DNA from: Thermoanaerobacter sp. A7A
GTDB taxonomy: Bacteria; Bacillota; Thermoanaerobacteria; Thermoanaerobacterales; Thermoanaerobacteraceae
Assembly (NCBI RefSeq): GCF_000445185.1
Contig: NZ_AVAF01000010.1
Span: 1-51,244, forward strand
Direction of reading: 5' to 3'
Length of the DNA stretch: 51,244 bases
This document shows positions 41,884 to 50,345 of the stretch, piece after piece. Positions within the stretch are counted from its first letter, which is position 1. Each line of letters opens with the position of its first letter. A model generated the notes under the pieces. It was not told the DNA's origin. It did no database searches and saw only the letters and a program-made list of their open reading frames with translations. Both the position numbers and the translations under genes were made by a program.

Positions 41884-41912
41884 TTGACACTTAAATAATT
41901 CTCTGATAAAAT
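41884..41912 (+). promoter_or_regulatory. Promoter of tadA
   Basis: TTGACA (41884-41889), 17 bases and TAAAAT (41907-41912) form a near-consensus promoter. A small hairpin (CAAGTA with TACTTG) overlaps the -35 side. Confidence 0.8.
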
Positions 41913-41982
41913 ACCTTTATGCAGAGTACAAATAAAAAGCCACAGGTTTATTTTGTGGGCATGCATATTTACGGTGGATTGT

Positions 41983-42429
41983 ATGATTAATAGATTCATG
42001 GAAGCTGCTATTTTAGAGGCGAAGAAAAGTTACCAACTTGGAGAAGTACCTGTTGGAGCTGTTATTGTAAAAGATGGACAAATAATTGGGAAAGGATTCA
42101 ATCAAAAAGAATCATCAAATGATGCAACAGCTCATGCGGAAATATTAGCGATAAAAGAAGCTTGTAAAACTCTTGGCAGTTGGAGACTTGATGACTGTAG
42201 CATGTATGTGACTTTAGAGCCTTGCCCTATGTGCGCTGGAGCTATTTTAGAATCCCGCATAAAGAGGGTATATATAGGAGCGGAAAGTGAAAGAACAGGT
42301 GCTGCAGGTACAGTAGTTGATATTTTAAATAACAGCTATTTAGGAAGTAAAACAGAAGTGTATTTTGGAATAATGGAAGAGGAATGCAAAACTCTTTTAA
42401 AAGATTTCTTTGAAAATTTAAGGGGATAA
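41983..42429 (+). CDS. tadA: tRNA-specific adenosine deaminase
   Basis: This 148-residue zinc deaminase converts A34 of tRNA-Arg(ACG) to inosine. The zinc site is His51-Ala-Glu53 and Cys81/Cys84 in PCPMCAG. The ATG at 41983 has GGTGG ahead and gives the usual length; the longer frame from 41953 has no ribosome binding site. It lies next to two Ser tRNA genes and SRP RNA, the same neighbourhood as in Bacillus. Its likely substrate gene is at 29731. Confidence 0.96.
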   Translation: MINRFMEAAILEAKKSYQLGEVPVGAVIVKDGQIIGKGFNQKESSNDATAHAEILAIKEACKTLGSWRLDDCSMYVTLEPCPMCAGAILESRIKRVYIGAESERTGAAGTVVDILNNSYLGSKTEVYFGIMEEECKTLLKDFFENLRG

Positions 42430-42433
42430 GTGC

Positions 42434-42524
42434 GGAGAGATGGCTGAGTGGTCGAAAGCGCTCGCCTCGAAAGCGAGTGGGCGAATTTTTCGCCTCGTGA
42501 GTTCGAATCTCACTCTCTCCGCCA
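42434..42524 (+). tRNA. tRNA-Ser(CGA)
   Basis: Acceptor GGAGAGA pairs with TCTCTCC, the discriminator is G and CCA is encoded. The anticodon CGA is at 42468-42470 and the variable arm is long. It begins five bases after the tadA stop and is probably co-transcribed with it. Confidence 0.97.
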
Positions 42525-42579
42525 TGAAAATTGAATAAAAAGGTGGAGTAATTACATGGGTTGAAGTCCAGTAAAACGT

Positions 42580-42673
42580 GGAGAGATGACCGAGTGGACG
42601 AAGGTGCACGACTGGAAATCGTGTGTACCCTTTAAAAGGGGTACCGAGGGTTCGAATCCCTCTCTCTCCGCCA
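42580..42673 (+). tRNA. tRNA-Ser(GGA)
   Basis: Acceptor GGAGAGA pairs with TCTCTCC, the discriminator is G and CCA is encoded. The anticodon GGA is at 42614-42616 with a long variable arm. It reads UCC and UCU and is the match for the UCC specifier of the serS T-box. Confidence 0.97.
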
Positions 42674-42690
42674 TGAAAAAGGTAATTCTT

Positions 42691-42966
42691 GGCCGTACTA
42701 GATGGGGAGGTAGCGGTGCCCTATAACCTGCAACCCGCTATAGCAGGGTCGAATTCCCAGGCTGAGGCCTGACCATTGTAAGGTCTGGCATAAGTAAGTG
42801 GCGTTGATACTTGAGTCCTGCGCAACGGAAATTTGCGAACCCCGTCAGGTCCGGAAGGAAGCAGCGGTAAGCAAACACTTCCGTGTGCCGCAGGGGCGCT
42901 TGAGTGGAGCTAACTGCTTATGTAACGCTTATGGTGGCAGGTCGAAGCTGGGTGTACGGCCTTTTA
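42691..42966 (+). ncRNA. ffs: Signal recognition particle RNA, long (Alu-containing) form
   Basis: GGCCGTAC (42691-42698) pairs with GTACGGCC (42954-42961) to close the molecule, about 270 bases long. The conserved apical S domain reads GTCAGGTCCGGAAGGAAGCAGCGGTAAGC near 42843-42871. The 5' part GATGGGGAGGTAGCGGTGCCC with the TAACCTGCAA segment forms the Alu domain of Gram-positive SRP RNA. A T-rich run follows. An open frame at 42798-43022 lies in this RNA and is not a gene. Confidence 0.95.
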
Positions 42967-43043
42967 TTTTTTATTTGTCCTTTGCCTATTATGTTCTCAA
43001 AAATCATATCTTCAGCTTTTAGAAATTTTGTGATGATTGGGAT

Positions 43044-43098
43044 GCACTTATTCTGAGTCTATTTTTGTGGGAGGCATTCAGAATAAGTGCGCTATTTT
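43044..43098 (+). terminator. 13-bp hairpin downstream of SRP RNA
   Basis: GCACTTATTCTGA (43044-43056) and TCAGAATAAGTGC (43078-43090) are perfect inverted copies around a 21-base loop, followed by GCTA and T7. It may be a terminator for the tadA-tRNA-SRP transcript. The rest of the gap up to 43252 shows nothing clear. Confidence 0.6.
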
Positions 43099-43252
43099 TT
43101 TATGGGTGATTTTTGCCTACTCCAACGTTTATTCTAGAACCCATATGTTTTTACATAACCCTTCTTAAAAGTTTCCATTTAAGTTTTTATAGGTTTATCC
43201 GAAATAACATAGAGAAGTCGTTTTCTACAAAAGAAGAAAGTTGGGGGATTTT

Positions 43253-45148
43253 ATGTTAAGTGATTATAATAAAAAGCTATTCTTTGTTTTATTTGGTTTA
43301 TCGATAACTGTGTACACATTGTCTGTTGCGCATTTTTTATCAGGATTTGAAAATAAAATTTTTATCGGTGGCATAATTTTATTAATTTTAACGGGGCTAT
43401 CTGTTATTTTGTCTAAAAAGCTATCTCAGCCCCTTGAGAAATTAAATGAAGGTGTAAAAAGAATAGCTCAAGGGGATTTTAGTTTTCGCATAAATGTTAC
43501 CGATTCAAAAGAATTTATAGAACTATCAAAAAATTTCAATTCTATGGCAATGGAGTTATCACAAAGTTACATGAAACTAAAAGAACAAACTGAGAATTTA
43601 ATGCGCCAAAACGAAGAATTACAAGAATTTAATGCAGAGTTGGAAGCTTCATATGAGCAATTAGAAGTTTTAGCTCATGAGCTAGAAATTTCTGAAAGAA
43701 AATATAGATTGTTAGTTGATAATATTCTAGATATTTTGTGGGTGACAGACAAAAATTTTATTATTGAATTTGTCAATTCAAGAGTTGTAAGATATTTGAA
43801 TTATACACCTCCGGAGTTAATAGGGAAAAGTCTCTTGGAAATTGTGGATGAAGAAAGTAAAGAGACATTAAAAGACATGATGGCAGGAAAAATCAATTTT
43901 TCGGAGATTAATTTTAAAAGTAAAGAAGGTTTGCTGGTCATAACAGAAACTCATGTAAAAAGGCTTAAAGTTGAGGGAGATGTGGTAGGCATACAAGGTA
44001 TTTCCAGGGATATTACAGAGATCTATCATGTTAAACAGCAAATAGTTGAAAAAAACAATGAAATATTGGCCATAAGCGATGTAGGAAGACTTTTAACATC
44101 GGGAAGTGACATGAAGGAAGTGTTAAATAATATTGTGGAAAAAGTAGCAAATATACTCAATTCACCTCTCTGTACCATAAGAGAGCATGATAAAAAGTCA
44201 CAAAAATTTATTTTACTTACAAAAGGCGGGGAGCTTAAAGATTATCCTATCTCAAGTGAAATAATATTACCACAACAAGATATTAATGATTTAGTGAATT
44301 TGAAAGAAATAAAAATAAAAGGTGTTGAGGAGTTCCCACATGATAATAATTTAACCTCTATTTTTGTTGCTAAAGAAGTCTTTTCTGTCGTTATTGTGCC
44401 TTTAGTCTCCAGGAATGAAACGATTGGAATATTGACTGTATGGACTTCTACCAAGACAGTAAAAAACATGAGTTTGTTGAGGTCGATTGCGAGTGCAGTC
44501 TCTGTTGCAATTGAAAATTCCAAGCTTTATGACGAAATCAAGAAGTTATTTATAAAGACTATAGAAGCTTTAGCTTATGCAATGGAAGCAAAGGATTTAT
44601 ATACGAAAGGACATTCTATGAGAGTATCTCAATATGCGGCTTTGATAGGAGAATATATGGGACTTTCAAGAGAAAAAGTAGAACAACTTAGAATTGCTGG
44701 GATATTACATGATATAGGAAAGATAGGTATTTCAGATGCGATTCTTTTGAAGATGGGAAAACTTACAGATGAAGAATATAAGGTAATTAAAAGTCATCCA
44801 GAAATATCAAGAAGAATTTTAATGCCTATTGATCTGCCAGAAGAGATATTAGAGGCTGTTTCAAAGCATCATGAGCGATATGATGGGAAAGGTTATCCTT
44901 ATGGGTTAAAAGGGGAAGAAATTCCTATAGAGGCAGCAATTCTCGGTGTGGCAGATGCATTTGATGCCATGACTTCAGATAGGTCTTACAGAAAAGGAAT
45001 GAATGTTGAAGAAGCTATAAATGAGTTTTTAAAATATAAAGGAACACAATTCCATCCTGAAGTGGTAGATACCTTTATTTCTCTTTACATGAATGAAAAA
45101 CACAGACTAGAAGAGATAAAAAATCAAGTTTTTTCAAATGCTTCTTAA
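43253..45148 (+). CDS. Membrane sensor with HAMP, PAS, GAF and HD-GYP domains
   Basis: This 631-residue protein is a likely cyclic-di-GMP phosphodiesterase with sensory input. Two membrane helices lie at residues about 7-52, then a HAMP domain (about 53-105), a coiled coil (about 105-150), a PAS domain (about 150-270), a GAF domain (about 290-430) and the HD-GYP domain (about 435-615). His486-Asp487 in GILHDIGK and HHERYDGKGYPYGLKG show that the metal site and GYP motif are intact. ATG 43253 follows GGGGG. There is no GGDEF partner domain. Confidence 0.9.
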   Translation: MLSDYNKKLFFVLFGLSITVYTLSVAHFLSGFENKIFIGGIILLILTGLSVILSKKLSQPLEKLNEGVKRIAQGDFSFRINVTDSKEFIELSKNFNSMAMELSQSYMKLKEQTENLMRQNEELQEFNAELEASYEQLEVLAHELEISERKYRLLVDNILDILWVTDKNFIIEFVNSRVVRYLNYTPPELIGKSLLEIVDEESKETLKDMMAGKINFSEINFKSKEGLLVITETHVKRLKVEGDVVGIQGISRDITEIYHVKQQIVEKNNEILAISDVGRLLTSGSDMKEVLNNIVEKVANILNSPLCTIREHDKKSQKFILLTKGGELKDYPISSEIILPQQDINDLVNLKEIKIKGVEEFPHDNNLTSIFVAKEVFSVVIVPLVSRNETIGILTVWTSTKTVKNMSLLRSIASAVSVAIENSKLYDEIKKLFIKTIEALAYAMEAKDLYTKGHSMRVSQYAALIGEYMGLSREKVEQLRIAGILHDIGKIGISDAILLKMGKLTDEEYKVIKSHPEISRRILMPIDLPEEILEAVSKHHERYDGKGYPYGLKGEEIPIEAAILGVADAFDAMTSDRSYRKGMNVEEAINEFLKYKGTQFHPEVVDTFISLYMNEKHRLEEIKNQVFSNAS

Positions 45149-45175
45149 AAGATATAGAAATATCTCTTTTTTTTT
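45149..45175 (+). terminator. Terminator after the HD-GYP gene
   Basis: AGATAT and ATATCT pair around AGAA and are followed by a long T-run. The stem is weak for a thermophile, but the position directly behind the stop codon fits. Confidence 0.55.
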
Positions 45176-45206
45176 GTTACAATTGAATATAACGAGGTGT
45201 TAAAGT

Positions 45207-46763
45207 ATGTATCAGTCTTTATATAGAAAGTACAGGCCCAAAAGCTTTAAAGAGGTGGTGGGGCAAGAGCATATTGTAAAAACTTTAAAAAATCAAATAA
45301 AGCTTAATAAGATAGGACATGCTTATCTCTTTACAGGCACAAGAGGAACAGGGAAAACCAGTATAGCTAAGATTTTTGCAAAAGCAGTTAATTGTTTAAA
45401 TAATACAGATGGAGAGCCTTGTAATTCTTGTGAGATTTGTCAAGCTATAAATAACAATACTACGATGGATGTTTTAGAGATTGATGCTGCATCTAATAAC
45501 AGTGTAAATGATGTAAGAGAATTGAGAGAGTCTGTAATTTACGCTCCTTCTCAAGCTAAGTACAAAGTATATATAATTGATGAAGTGCATATGCTTTCTA
45601 CGGGGGCTTTTAATGCTCTTTTAAAAACGTTGGAAGAACCTCCTCCTCATGTGATTTTTATTCTTGCTACTACTGAACCGGATAAATTGCCTGATACAAT
45701 TTTATCCCGCTGTCAAAGGTTTGACTTCAAAAGAATACCTACCCGGTTAATCGCTCAAAATCTCGATAGAATTTGCAATGACAGTGGAATAAAAATCGAA
45801 GAGAAGGGCCTTAAAACTATTGCTCTCTATGGCAATGGTTCTATGAGAGATGCAATAAGTCTACTAGAACAATGTGGTTCTTACAAAGAAGGCCTTATAA
45901 CCTATGAAGATGTATGCGAAATGTTAGGTGTAGCTAATGATGAAATGTTATTTTCACTTTTAGATCACATGAATGCTAGAGATGTAGCAGCTTCATTGAA
46001 ACAATTAGATAAAATTTTGTCTTATGGAATAGACGTGGGAAATTTTTTAAAGTCCTTAACTTATATTTTAAGAGATATGGTGCTTTACAAAACAGGAGGA
46101 GAAGAGTTAAAAGAAATTTTGTATAGCGATGTAGAAACTATAAAAGAAAGAGTGCAAAAATTTGGTACAGCTTTTTTGACTAACGCTTTAGAAAAATTTA
46201 CAAATCTACAAAAAGAAGTTAGATATGCTATATCTCCGTTAACCCTCTTAGAAGTAACTATTTTGAGGTTGATAAAGCCGGAAATTTCTTACGATATGAT
46301 GAGTTTGTTAACAAGAGTAGAACAAATAGAAGACAAATTAGAAAAAGGACAATTTTTTTTGAAGGAAGAAAAAGGAGAGAAAAATAAAAAAATAAATTTG
46401 CCAGAAGAAGAAAAAGAAGAAAACGTGATATCGCAAATAGTACAGCAAGAGGATATAGATCTAGAAAAGGTGTGGGCTGAAGTAAAAGAAATGATAAAAA
46501 AAGAAAGAATAGCTTTGTATGCCTTTATAGAAAAAGGGACTCCTTATTTAAAAAAAGGAATAATTGTGGTAGAATATCCTGAAGAGTATGCTTTATTAAA
46601 GGAAGAATTAAGCAAAGCGGAAAACAAGAGTTTTATTGAAGAAATATTAAAAAAACTAGTTGGGAAAGCAATCCCTTTGAAGTTTGAGTTAAGGAAAAAT
46701 GAAGAAGAATTACTTGTGCAGCAAGTTAAAGAGCTTTTTGGCGAAGATATAGAGATAATATAA
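45207..46763 (+). CDS. dnaX: DNA polymerase III subunits gamma/tau
   Basis: This 518-residue clamp-loader ATPase has Walker A GTRGTGKTS (residues 44-52), zinc cysteines 63, 72, 75 and 78, the DEVH Walker B box and the SRC motif (ILSRCQRF). A charged linker (about 370-425) leads to the C-terminal tau part. Two homopolymers lie in this linker: T8 at 46353-46360 and A7 at 46386-46392. A forward slip at either gives a stop at once, so a gamma-like shorter product of about 385-395 residues is conceivable. The order dnaX-ybaB-recR is conserved. Confidence 0.95.
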   Translation: MYQSLYRKYRPKSFKEVVGQEHIVKTLKNQIKLNKIGHAYLFTGTRGTGKTSIAKIFAKAVNCLNNTDGEPCNSCEICQAINNNTTMDVLEIDAASNNSVNDVRELRESVIYAPSQAKYKVYIIDEVHMLSTGAFNALLKTLEEPPPHVIFILATTEPDKLPDTILSRCQRFDFKRIPTRLIAQNLDRICNDSGIKIEEKGLKTIALYGNGSMRDAISLLEQCGSYKEGLITYEDVCEMLGVANDEMLFSLLDHMNARDVAASLKQLDKILSYGIDVGNFLKSLTYILRDMVLYKTGGEELKEILYSDVETIKERVQKFGTAFLTNALEKFTNLQKEVRYAISPLTLLEVTILRLIKPEISYDMMSLLTRVEQIEDKLEKGQFFLKEEKGEKNKKINLPEEEKEENVISQIVQQEDIDLEKVWAEVKEMIKKERIALYAFIEKGTPYLKKGIIVVEYPEEYALLKEELSKAENKSFIEEILKKLVGKAIPLKFELRKNEEELLVQQVKELFGEDIEII

Positions 46764-46833
46764 TAATTTTCACAAATAATTCAAAAAAGCATATAAATAT
46801 TTTTAGAATAAAAATTTAGGAGGTTATACTGTT

Positions 46834-47169
46834 ATGGCAAAAGGAGGATTTCCGGGCGGGTTTAATATAAATAACATGATTAAACAAGCCCAACAGATGC
46901 AGGAAGAAATGAAAAGAGTGCAAGAGGAATTAGTGCAAAAAACTGTAGAAGCTACTGCCGGTGGTGGGATGGTAAAAGTAGTGGCTAATGGCAGAAAAGA
47001 GCTTGTCAGTATTGAAATAAGCCCTGATGTGGTGGATAAAGAGGATGTAGAAATGCTGGAAGACCTTGTATTGGCTGCGGTTAATCAAGCTTTGAGAAAT
47101 GCAGAAGAAATGATTGCTTCTGAAATGGCAAAGATAACTGGAGGACTAAACATTCCTGGACTGTTTTGA
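46834..47169 (+). CDS. YbaB/EbfC family nucleoid-associated protein
   Basis: This 111-residue DNA-binding protein has the typical Gly- and Phe-rich start ([23 protein letters not shown]), a helical stretch and the [26 protein letters not shown] core. It forms dimers. AGGAGG precedes the ATG. It is located between dnaX and recR, as in most bacteria. Confidence 0.95.
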   Translation: MAKGGFPGGFNINNMIKQAQQMQEEMKRVQEELVQKTVEATAGGGMVKVVANGRKELVSIEISPDVVDKEDVEMLEDLVLAAVNQALRNAEEMIASEMAKITGGLNIPGLF

Positions 47170-47178
47170 GGTGAAAAA

Positions 47179-47778
47179 ATGAATTATTATTCTGCATCTT
47201 TAGCAAAGCTTATAGAAGAACTGTCAAAGTTGCCCGGTATAGGTCCTAAAACAGCACAAAGGCTTGGTTTTTTCATAATAAACATGCCTTTAGAAGAGGT
47301 AAAAAGCTTATCTCAAGCGATTATTGATGCAAAAGAAAAGATAAAGTATTGTAGAATTTGTTATAACATAACTGATACAGAGGTTTGTAATATATGCAGT
47401 AATAAAGAAAGAGATCATTCTCTTATATGTGTTGTTTCTCATCCTATGGATGTTGTCGCAATGGAGAAAATACGAGAATATAAAGGAGTGTATCATGTAC
47501 TCCATGGTGTTATTTCTCCGATAGAAGGCGTTGGTCCTGAAGATATAAAAATTAAAGAACTTTTAGACAGGGTTAAAAATGGAAATATAAAAGAAGTCAT
47601 ACTTGCTACAAATCCTGACATAGAAGGAGAAGCGACGGCAATGTACATTGCTAAGCTATTAAAGCCGTTAGGAATAAAAGTCACAAGGATTGCTCATGGG
47701 GTGCCGGTAGGCGGTGACCTGGAATACACCGATGTTGTAACTCTTTCAAGGGCTCTTGAAGGTAGAAGAGAATTGTAA
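47179..47778 (+). CDS. recR: Recombination protein RecR
   Basis: This 199-residue protein acts with RecF/RecO in gap repair. It has a helix-hairpin-helix ([14 protein letters not shown]), a zinc finger (Cys58, 61, 70, 73) and a Toprim domain (about 80-175, with [13 protein letters not shown] and [19 protein letters not shown]). GAGGTG precedes the ATG. In Bacillus it is followed by yaaL and bofA; here the fluoride locus and an HD-GYP gene lie between. Confidence 0.96.
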   Translation: MNYYSASLAKLIEELSKLPGIGPKTAQRLGFFIINMPLEEVKSLSQAIIDAKEKIKYCRICYNITDTEVCNICSNKERDHSLICVVSHPMDVVAMEKIREYKGVYHVLHGVISPIEGVGPEDIKIKELLDRVKNGNIKEVILATNPDIEGEATAMYIAKLLKPLGIKVTRIAHGVPVGGDLEYTDVVTLSRALEGRREL

Positions 47779-47784
47779 AAGGTA

Positions 47785-47813
47785 TTGCATTTTCATTTGT
47801 AGTTTATTATAAT
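47785..47813 (+). promoter_or_regulatory. Promoter of the fluoride locus
   Basis: TTGCAT (47785-47790), 17 bases and TATAAT (47808-47813) lie just after recR and about 34 bases before the riboswitch. Confidence 0.7.
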
Positions 47814-47846
47814 AAATTTATAATAAATTTGTGATGAATACCATAA

Positions 47847-47890
47847 GGCGATGGAGCTCGCCATAAATGCGGAAACGCTAATGGCTCCTA
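47847..47890 (+). promoter_or_regulatory. Fluoride riboswitch (crcB motif)
   Basis: The sequence matches the crcB motif closely: GGCGATGGAGCTCGCCATAA, then a small hairpin (GCGGAAACGC) and TAATGGCTCCT, which closes the pseudoknot. It precedes two crcB genes. Fluoride binding should prevent the terminator 47887-47923. Confidence 0.95.
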
Positions 47891-47923
47891 TTAGGATGAT
47901 AGAAGGCCTAATAGGGGTTTTTT
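47887..47923 (+). terminator. Terminator of the fluoride riboswitch
   Basis: CCTATTAGG (47887-47895) and CCTAATAGG (47907-47915) pair and T6 follows. The left arm overlaps the aptamer end (GGCTCCT), so the two structures compete. Confidence 0.88.
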
Positions 47924-47957
47924 ATTGCCTAAAAATGTAAACAGAAAGGGGATTTTC

Positions 47958-48416
47958 ATGGAGTACATCTATATAGGAATTGGAGGATTTTTTGGAGCAG
48001 TACTAAGATATTTAATAACAATTTACTTTACAAAAATGTATCACACTATATTTCCCTTTGAAACTTTTATGATAAATATTTTAGGTTCGTTTTTGTTAAG
48101 TTTTATCGCTAATTTTACTATGGATGAGTACGAGGTAAATACTAATTTGAGGTTAGCGATAACAACAGGATTTATTGGGGCTTTTACAACATTTTCTACT
48201 TTTAGTATGGAAACAATAAATTTATTAAAAGCAGGGAAAGATTATATTGCTCTAAGTTATATAATTTTATCAATATTTGGTGGCCTTTTGATGTCTTATT
48301 TAGGATTTGAATTTGCTGACAAAACTTTTGACTTACTAAAGGAGCGGAAGAAGGAAGATAACAAGTATACTGTATGTGGGAATTGGAGGAATTTTTGGAA
48401 CAATATTGAGATATGA
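47958..48416 (+). CDS. crcB1: Fluoride channel Fluc/CrcB, first copy
   Basis: This 152-residue four-helix membrane protein exports fluoride. Family motifs are GIGGFFGAVLRYLI at the start, FETFMINILGSFLLSF and TGFIGAFTTFSTFSMET. AAAGGGG precedes ATG 47958; the frame upstream to 47925 lies in the terminator T-run and is rejected. It has a longer charged tail than the second copy, and that tail overlaps it. Adjacent Fluc pairs in Gram-positive bacteria often form heterodimers. Confidence 0.93.
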   Translation: MEYIYIGIGGFFGAVLRYLITIYFTKMYHTIFPFETFMINILGSFLLSFIANFTMDEYEVNTNLRLAITTGFIGAFTTFSTFSMETINLLKAGKDYIALSYIILSIFGGLLMSYLGFEFADKTFDLLKERKKEDNKYTVCGNWRNFWNNIEI

Positions 48417-48741
48417 AATATCGCGGCATATAAAGGAAAACCGAGAGATAGTTATTCCTATTGAAACTTTTATTATAAATGTATTAGGTGCGTTTTTATT
48501 AAACTTTTTATCAAGTCCTAAAATAAATGTAAATTTAAGCTATGATGTTAAACTTTTTCTGACAACGGGATTTCTAGGTGCTTTTACAACATACTCAACT
48601 TTTTCCCATGAGACAGTAGACTTAATCAAGAATAAAAAATATTTTCATGCATTTATATATATGTCCTTAACAATTATATTTGGACTAATAGGAGGAGTAT
48701 TGGGATATTATCTCGGAAATTATATGGGAAAATTGATTTGA
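48376..48741 (+). CDS. crcB2: Fluoride channel Fluc/CrcB, second copy
   Basis: This protein has about 121 residues and four membrane helices, with GIGGIFGTILRYEI, IETFIINVLGAFLLNFL and TGFLGAFTTYSTFSHET. It overlaps crcB1 by 41 bases or more. The start is uncertain: GTG 48376 removes residues usually found before VGIGG, and has no well-placed ribosome binding site. AAGGAAG at 48351-48357 would better serve a rare ATA at 48367 or CTG at 48370. Translational coupling to crcB1 is likely. Confidence 0.9.
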   Translation: MGIGGIFGTILRYEISRHIKENREIVIPIETFIINVLGAFLLNFLSSPKINVNLSYDVKLFLTTGFLGAFTTYSTFSHETVDLIKNKKYFHAFIYMSLTIIFGLIGGVLGYYLGNYMGKLI

Positions 48742-48795
48742 TTGGTGTATAATATATATCAGTAGAAAATAAATATCAATTAGGAGGAATAAAAT

Positions 48796-49968
48796 GTGAA
48801 CTTAAATTATAATAATTTGCTGTCCGCTTTATCTTTGGCCCTTGACGTCCAAGAGTATAAAAACATGGGACATGCAAGAAGGGTGGCTTATATTTCTTTA
48901 AGGATTTCTGAGATGTTAAATTTAAACGAAGAAGAATCAAAAAAAGTATACTATTCTGCTTTTTTACATGATATAGGGAAAGGGGATATATACGAAGACT
49001 TTGACACAGATGAATGGTGGAAACACAGTGAAAGAGGAAGTGAGATTGTAAAGAAGTTGCCCTTTGGAGAAAATTTTTCGGATATTATAAGATATCATCA
49101 TGAAAATTACGATGGAAGCGGACATTTTAAGCTAAACGGCGATTCTATTCCTTTAGGAGCTCAAATTGTTTTTATATCTGATCAATTTGATATACGGTAC
49201 ACCTCATTGGCTGGGAAAGAAAGCGAGTATAGTATTCGGAATAATATCAAAGAATATATAAAAAGTGGTGCTGGCAAGACGTTTAATCCTGTGATTGCAA
49301 ATGCATTACTTGATCTTACAAGACAAGAAAAATTTTGGCTTGATTATAAATTTTTTGATATAAAAACTATATTAAAAAGGATTGAACCTAAGGACATGGT
49401 TTCAATAGGAATTAATGAATTAGAGGATATAGCAGAAACTTTCGCGCAGATTATCGATAATAGAAGCCGATTTACATATAACCATTCAAGAGGTATTTCA
49501 AACTTGGCATATAATATGGCCAAAGTGATAGGCTATGATGAAGAAGTGACCAGGAAAATAAAAATTGCGGGATTGCTACATGACCTTGGAAAGCTAGCTA
49601 TACCTAATTCTATTCTTGACAAACCGGACAAGCTTACTGAAGAGGAGTTTATGGTTATAAAATCTCATACCTATTATACTAAAGAAATACTCAAAGAAAT
49701 AGGAGGAATAGATGATATAGCAGAATGGGCAGCAAATCATCACGAGAAATTAGATGGAAGCGGGTATCCTGAGGGATTAAAAGGTGATGAAATTGGAGAG
49801 ATTGATAGACATGTGGCGGTTTGTGACATGTATCAAGCATTGACAGAAGACAGGCCTTATAGAAAGGGACTTGAACCGAAGCAAGCGATAGACATTATTG
49901 CAAAATCGGTGAAAGATAATAAAGTAAGCGAAGAATCTTTAGAAATTTTAAAAGAAGTGGTACTTTGA
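48796..49968 (+). CDS. Tandem HD / HD-GYP domain protein
   Basis: This 390-residue soluble protein has two HD-GYP-like halves. The first (about 10-170) has His58-Asp59 in FLHDIGK but reads GSGHF where GYP is expected. The second (about 225-385) has His262-Asp263 in LLHDLGK and an intact GSGYPEGLKG. Cyclic-di-GMP or related phosphodiesterase activity is likely for the second half, while the first may be regulatory. The start is GTG behind AGGAGG; the ATG two bases earlier is followed at once by a stop. A TATAAT at 48748-48753 may be its -10. Confidence 0.85.
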   Translation: MNLNYNNLLSALSLALDVQEYKNMGHARRVAYISLRISEMLNLNEEESKKVYYSAFLHDIGKGDIYEDFDTDEWWKHSERGSEIVKKLPFGENFSDIIRYHHENYDGSGHFKLNGDSIPLGAQIVFISDQFDIRYTSLAGKESEYSIRNNIKEYIKSGAGKTFNPVIANALLDLTRQEKFWLDYKFFDIKTILKRIEPKDMVSIGINELEDIAETFAQIIDNRSRFTYNHSRGISNLAYNMAKVIGYDEEVTRKIKIAGLLHDLGKLAIPNSILDKPDKLTEEEFMVIKSHTYYTKEILKEIGGIDDIAEWAANHHEKLDGSGYPEGLKGDEIGEIDRHVAVCDMYQALTEDRPYRKGLEPKQAIDIIAKSVKDNKVSEESLEILKEVVL

Positions 49969-49974
49969 TGTATA

Positions 49975-50007
49975 CTCAACCGTATTTTAGGAAATAATAC
50001 GGTTGAG
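49975..50007 (+). promoter_or_regulatory. 12-bp hairpin touching the yaaL ribosome binding site
   Basis: CTCAACCGTATT (49975-49986) and AATACGGTTGAG (49996-50007) are perfect inverted copies with a nine-base loop. The right arm runs into GAGGAGG (50005-50011), the ribosome binding site of yaaL. There is no T-run, so it is not a plain terminator. Confidence 0.6.
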
Positions 50008-50017
50008 GAGGTATATT

Positions 50018-50290
50018 ATGGGAATGCTTTTTGATTATTTAAAAGAAATAGCGGTAACAAAAAATATATATGACTACAATAGTGAGAACTATCAATTAGT
50101 AAATGAAGTGAGACAAACGATAAAAGAATTGAAAGATGCAGAAATATATTTTCAAAGTGTCACAGACCCTGATTTAGTAGATTATGCCATATATCGGTTA
50201 GAGAGTTTAAAGAGAAAGTACATATATTTATTGAAAAAAGCAAAAGAAGAGGGAATAAATTCTGATAATTTTAACTCTCTTTTATCATAA
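50018..50290 (+). CDS. yaaL: YaaL family (DUF2508) protein
   Basis: This 90-residue, mostly helical and charged protein matches the small YaaL family, which is found between recR and bofA in spore-formers. A helical hairpin with a DPDLVDYAIYRLESLKRKYIYLLKKAKEEG segment is typical. ATG 50018 follows GAGGAGG. The frame is open from TTG 50003, which lies ahead of that site. The function is unknown. Confidence 0.85.
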   Translation: MGMLFDYLKEIAVTKNIYDYNSENYQLVNEVRQTIKELKDAEIYFQSVTDPDLVDYAIYRLESLKRKYIYLLKKAKEEGINSDNFNSLLS

Positions 50291-50299
50291 TTTGTCCTT

Positions 50300-50343
50300 C
50301 CCCTAAGTATAAATATAACAGTATAAACTCTTAGGGGGTTTTT
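50300..50343 (+). promoter_or_regulatory. Terminator-like hairpin over the bofA ribosome binding site
   Basis: CCCCTAAG (50300-50307) pairs with CTTAGGGG (50330-50337), and T5 follows directly. The right arm holds the AGGGGG that would be the bofA ribosome binding site. The structure could stop transcription or block translation. Confidence 0.6.
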
Positions 50344-50345
50344 AT

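Noticed and set aside
42798-43022. 74-residue frame
   Set aside because: It overlaps the conserved SRP RNA S domain and has no translation signals.
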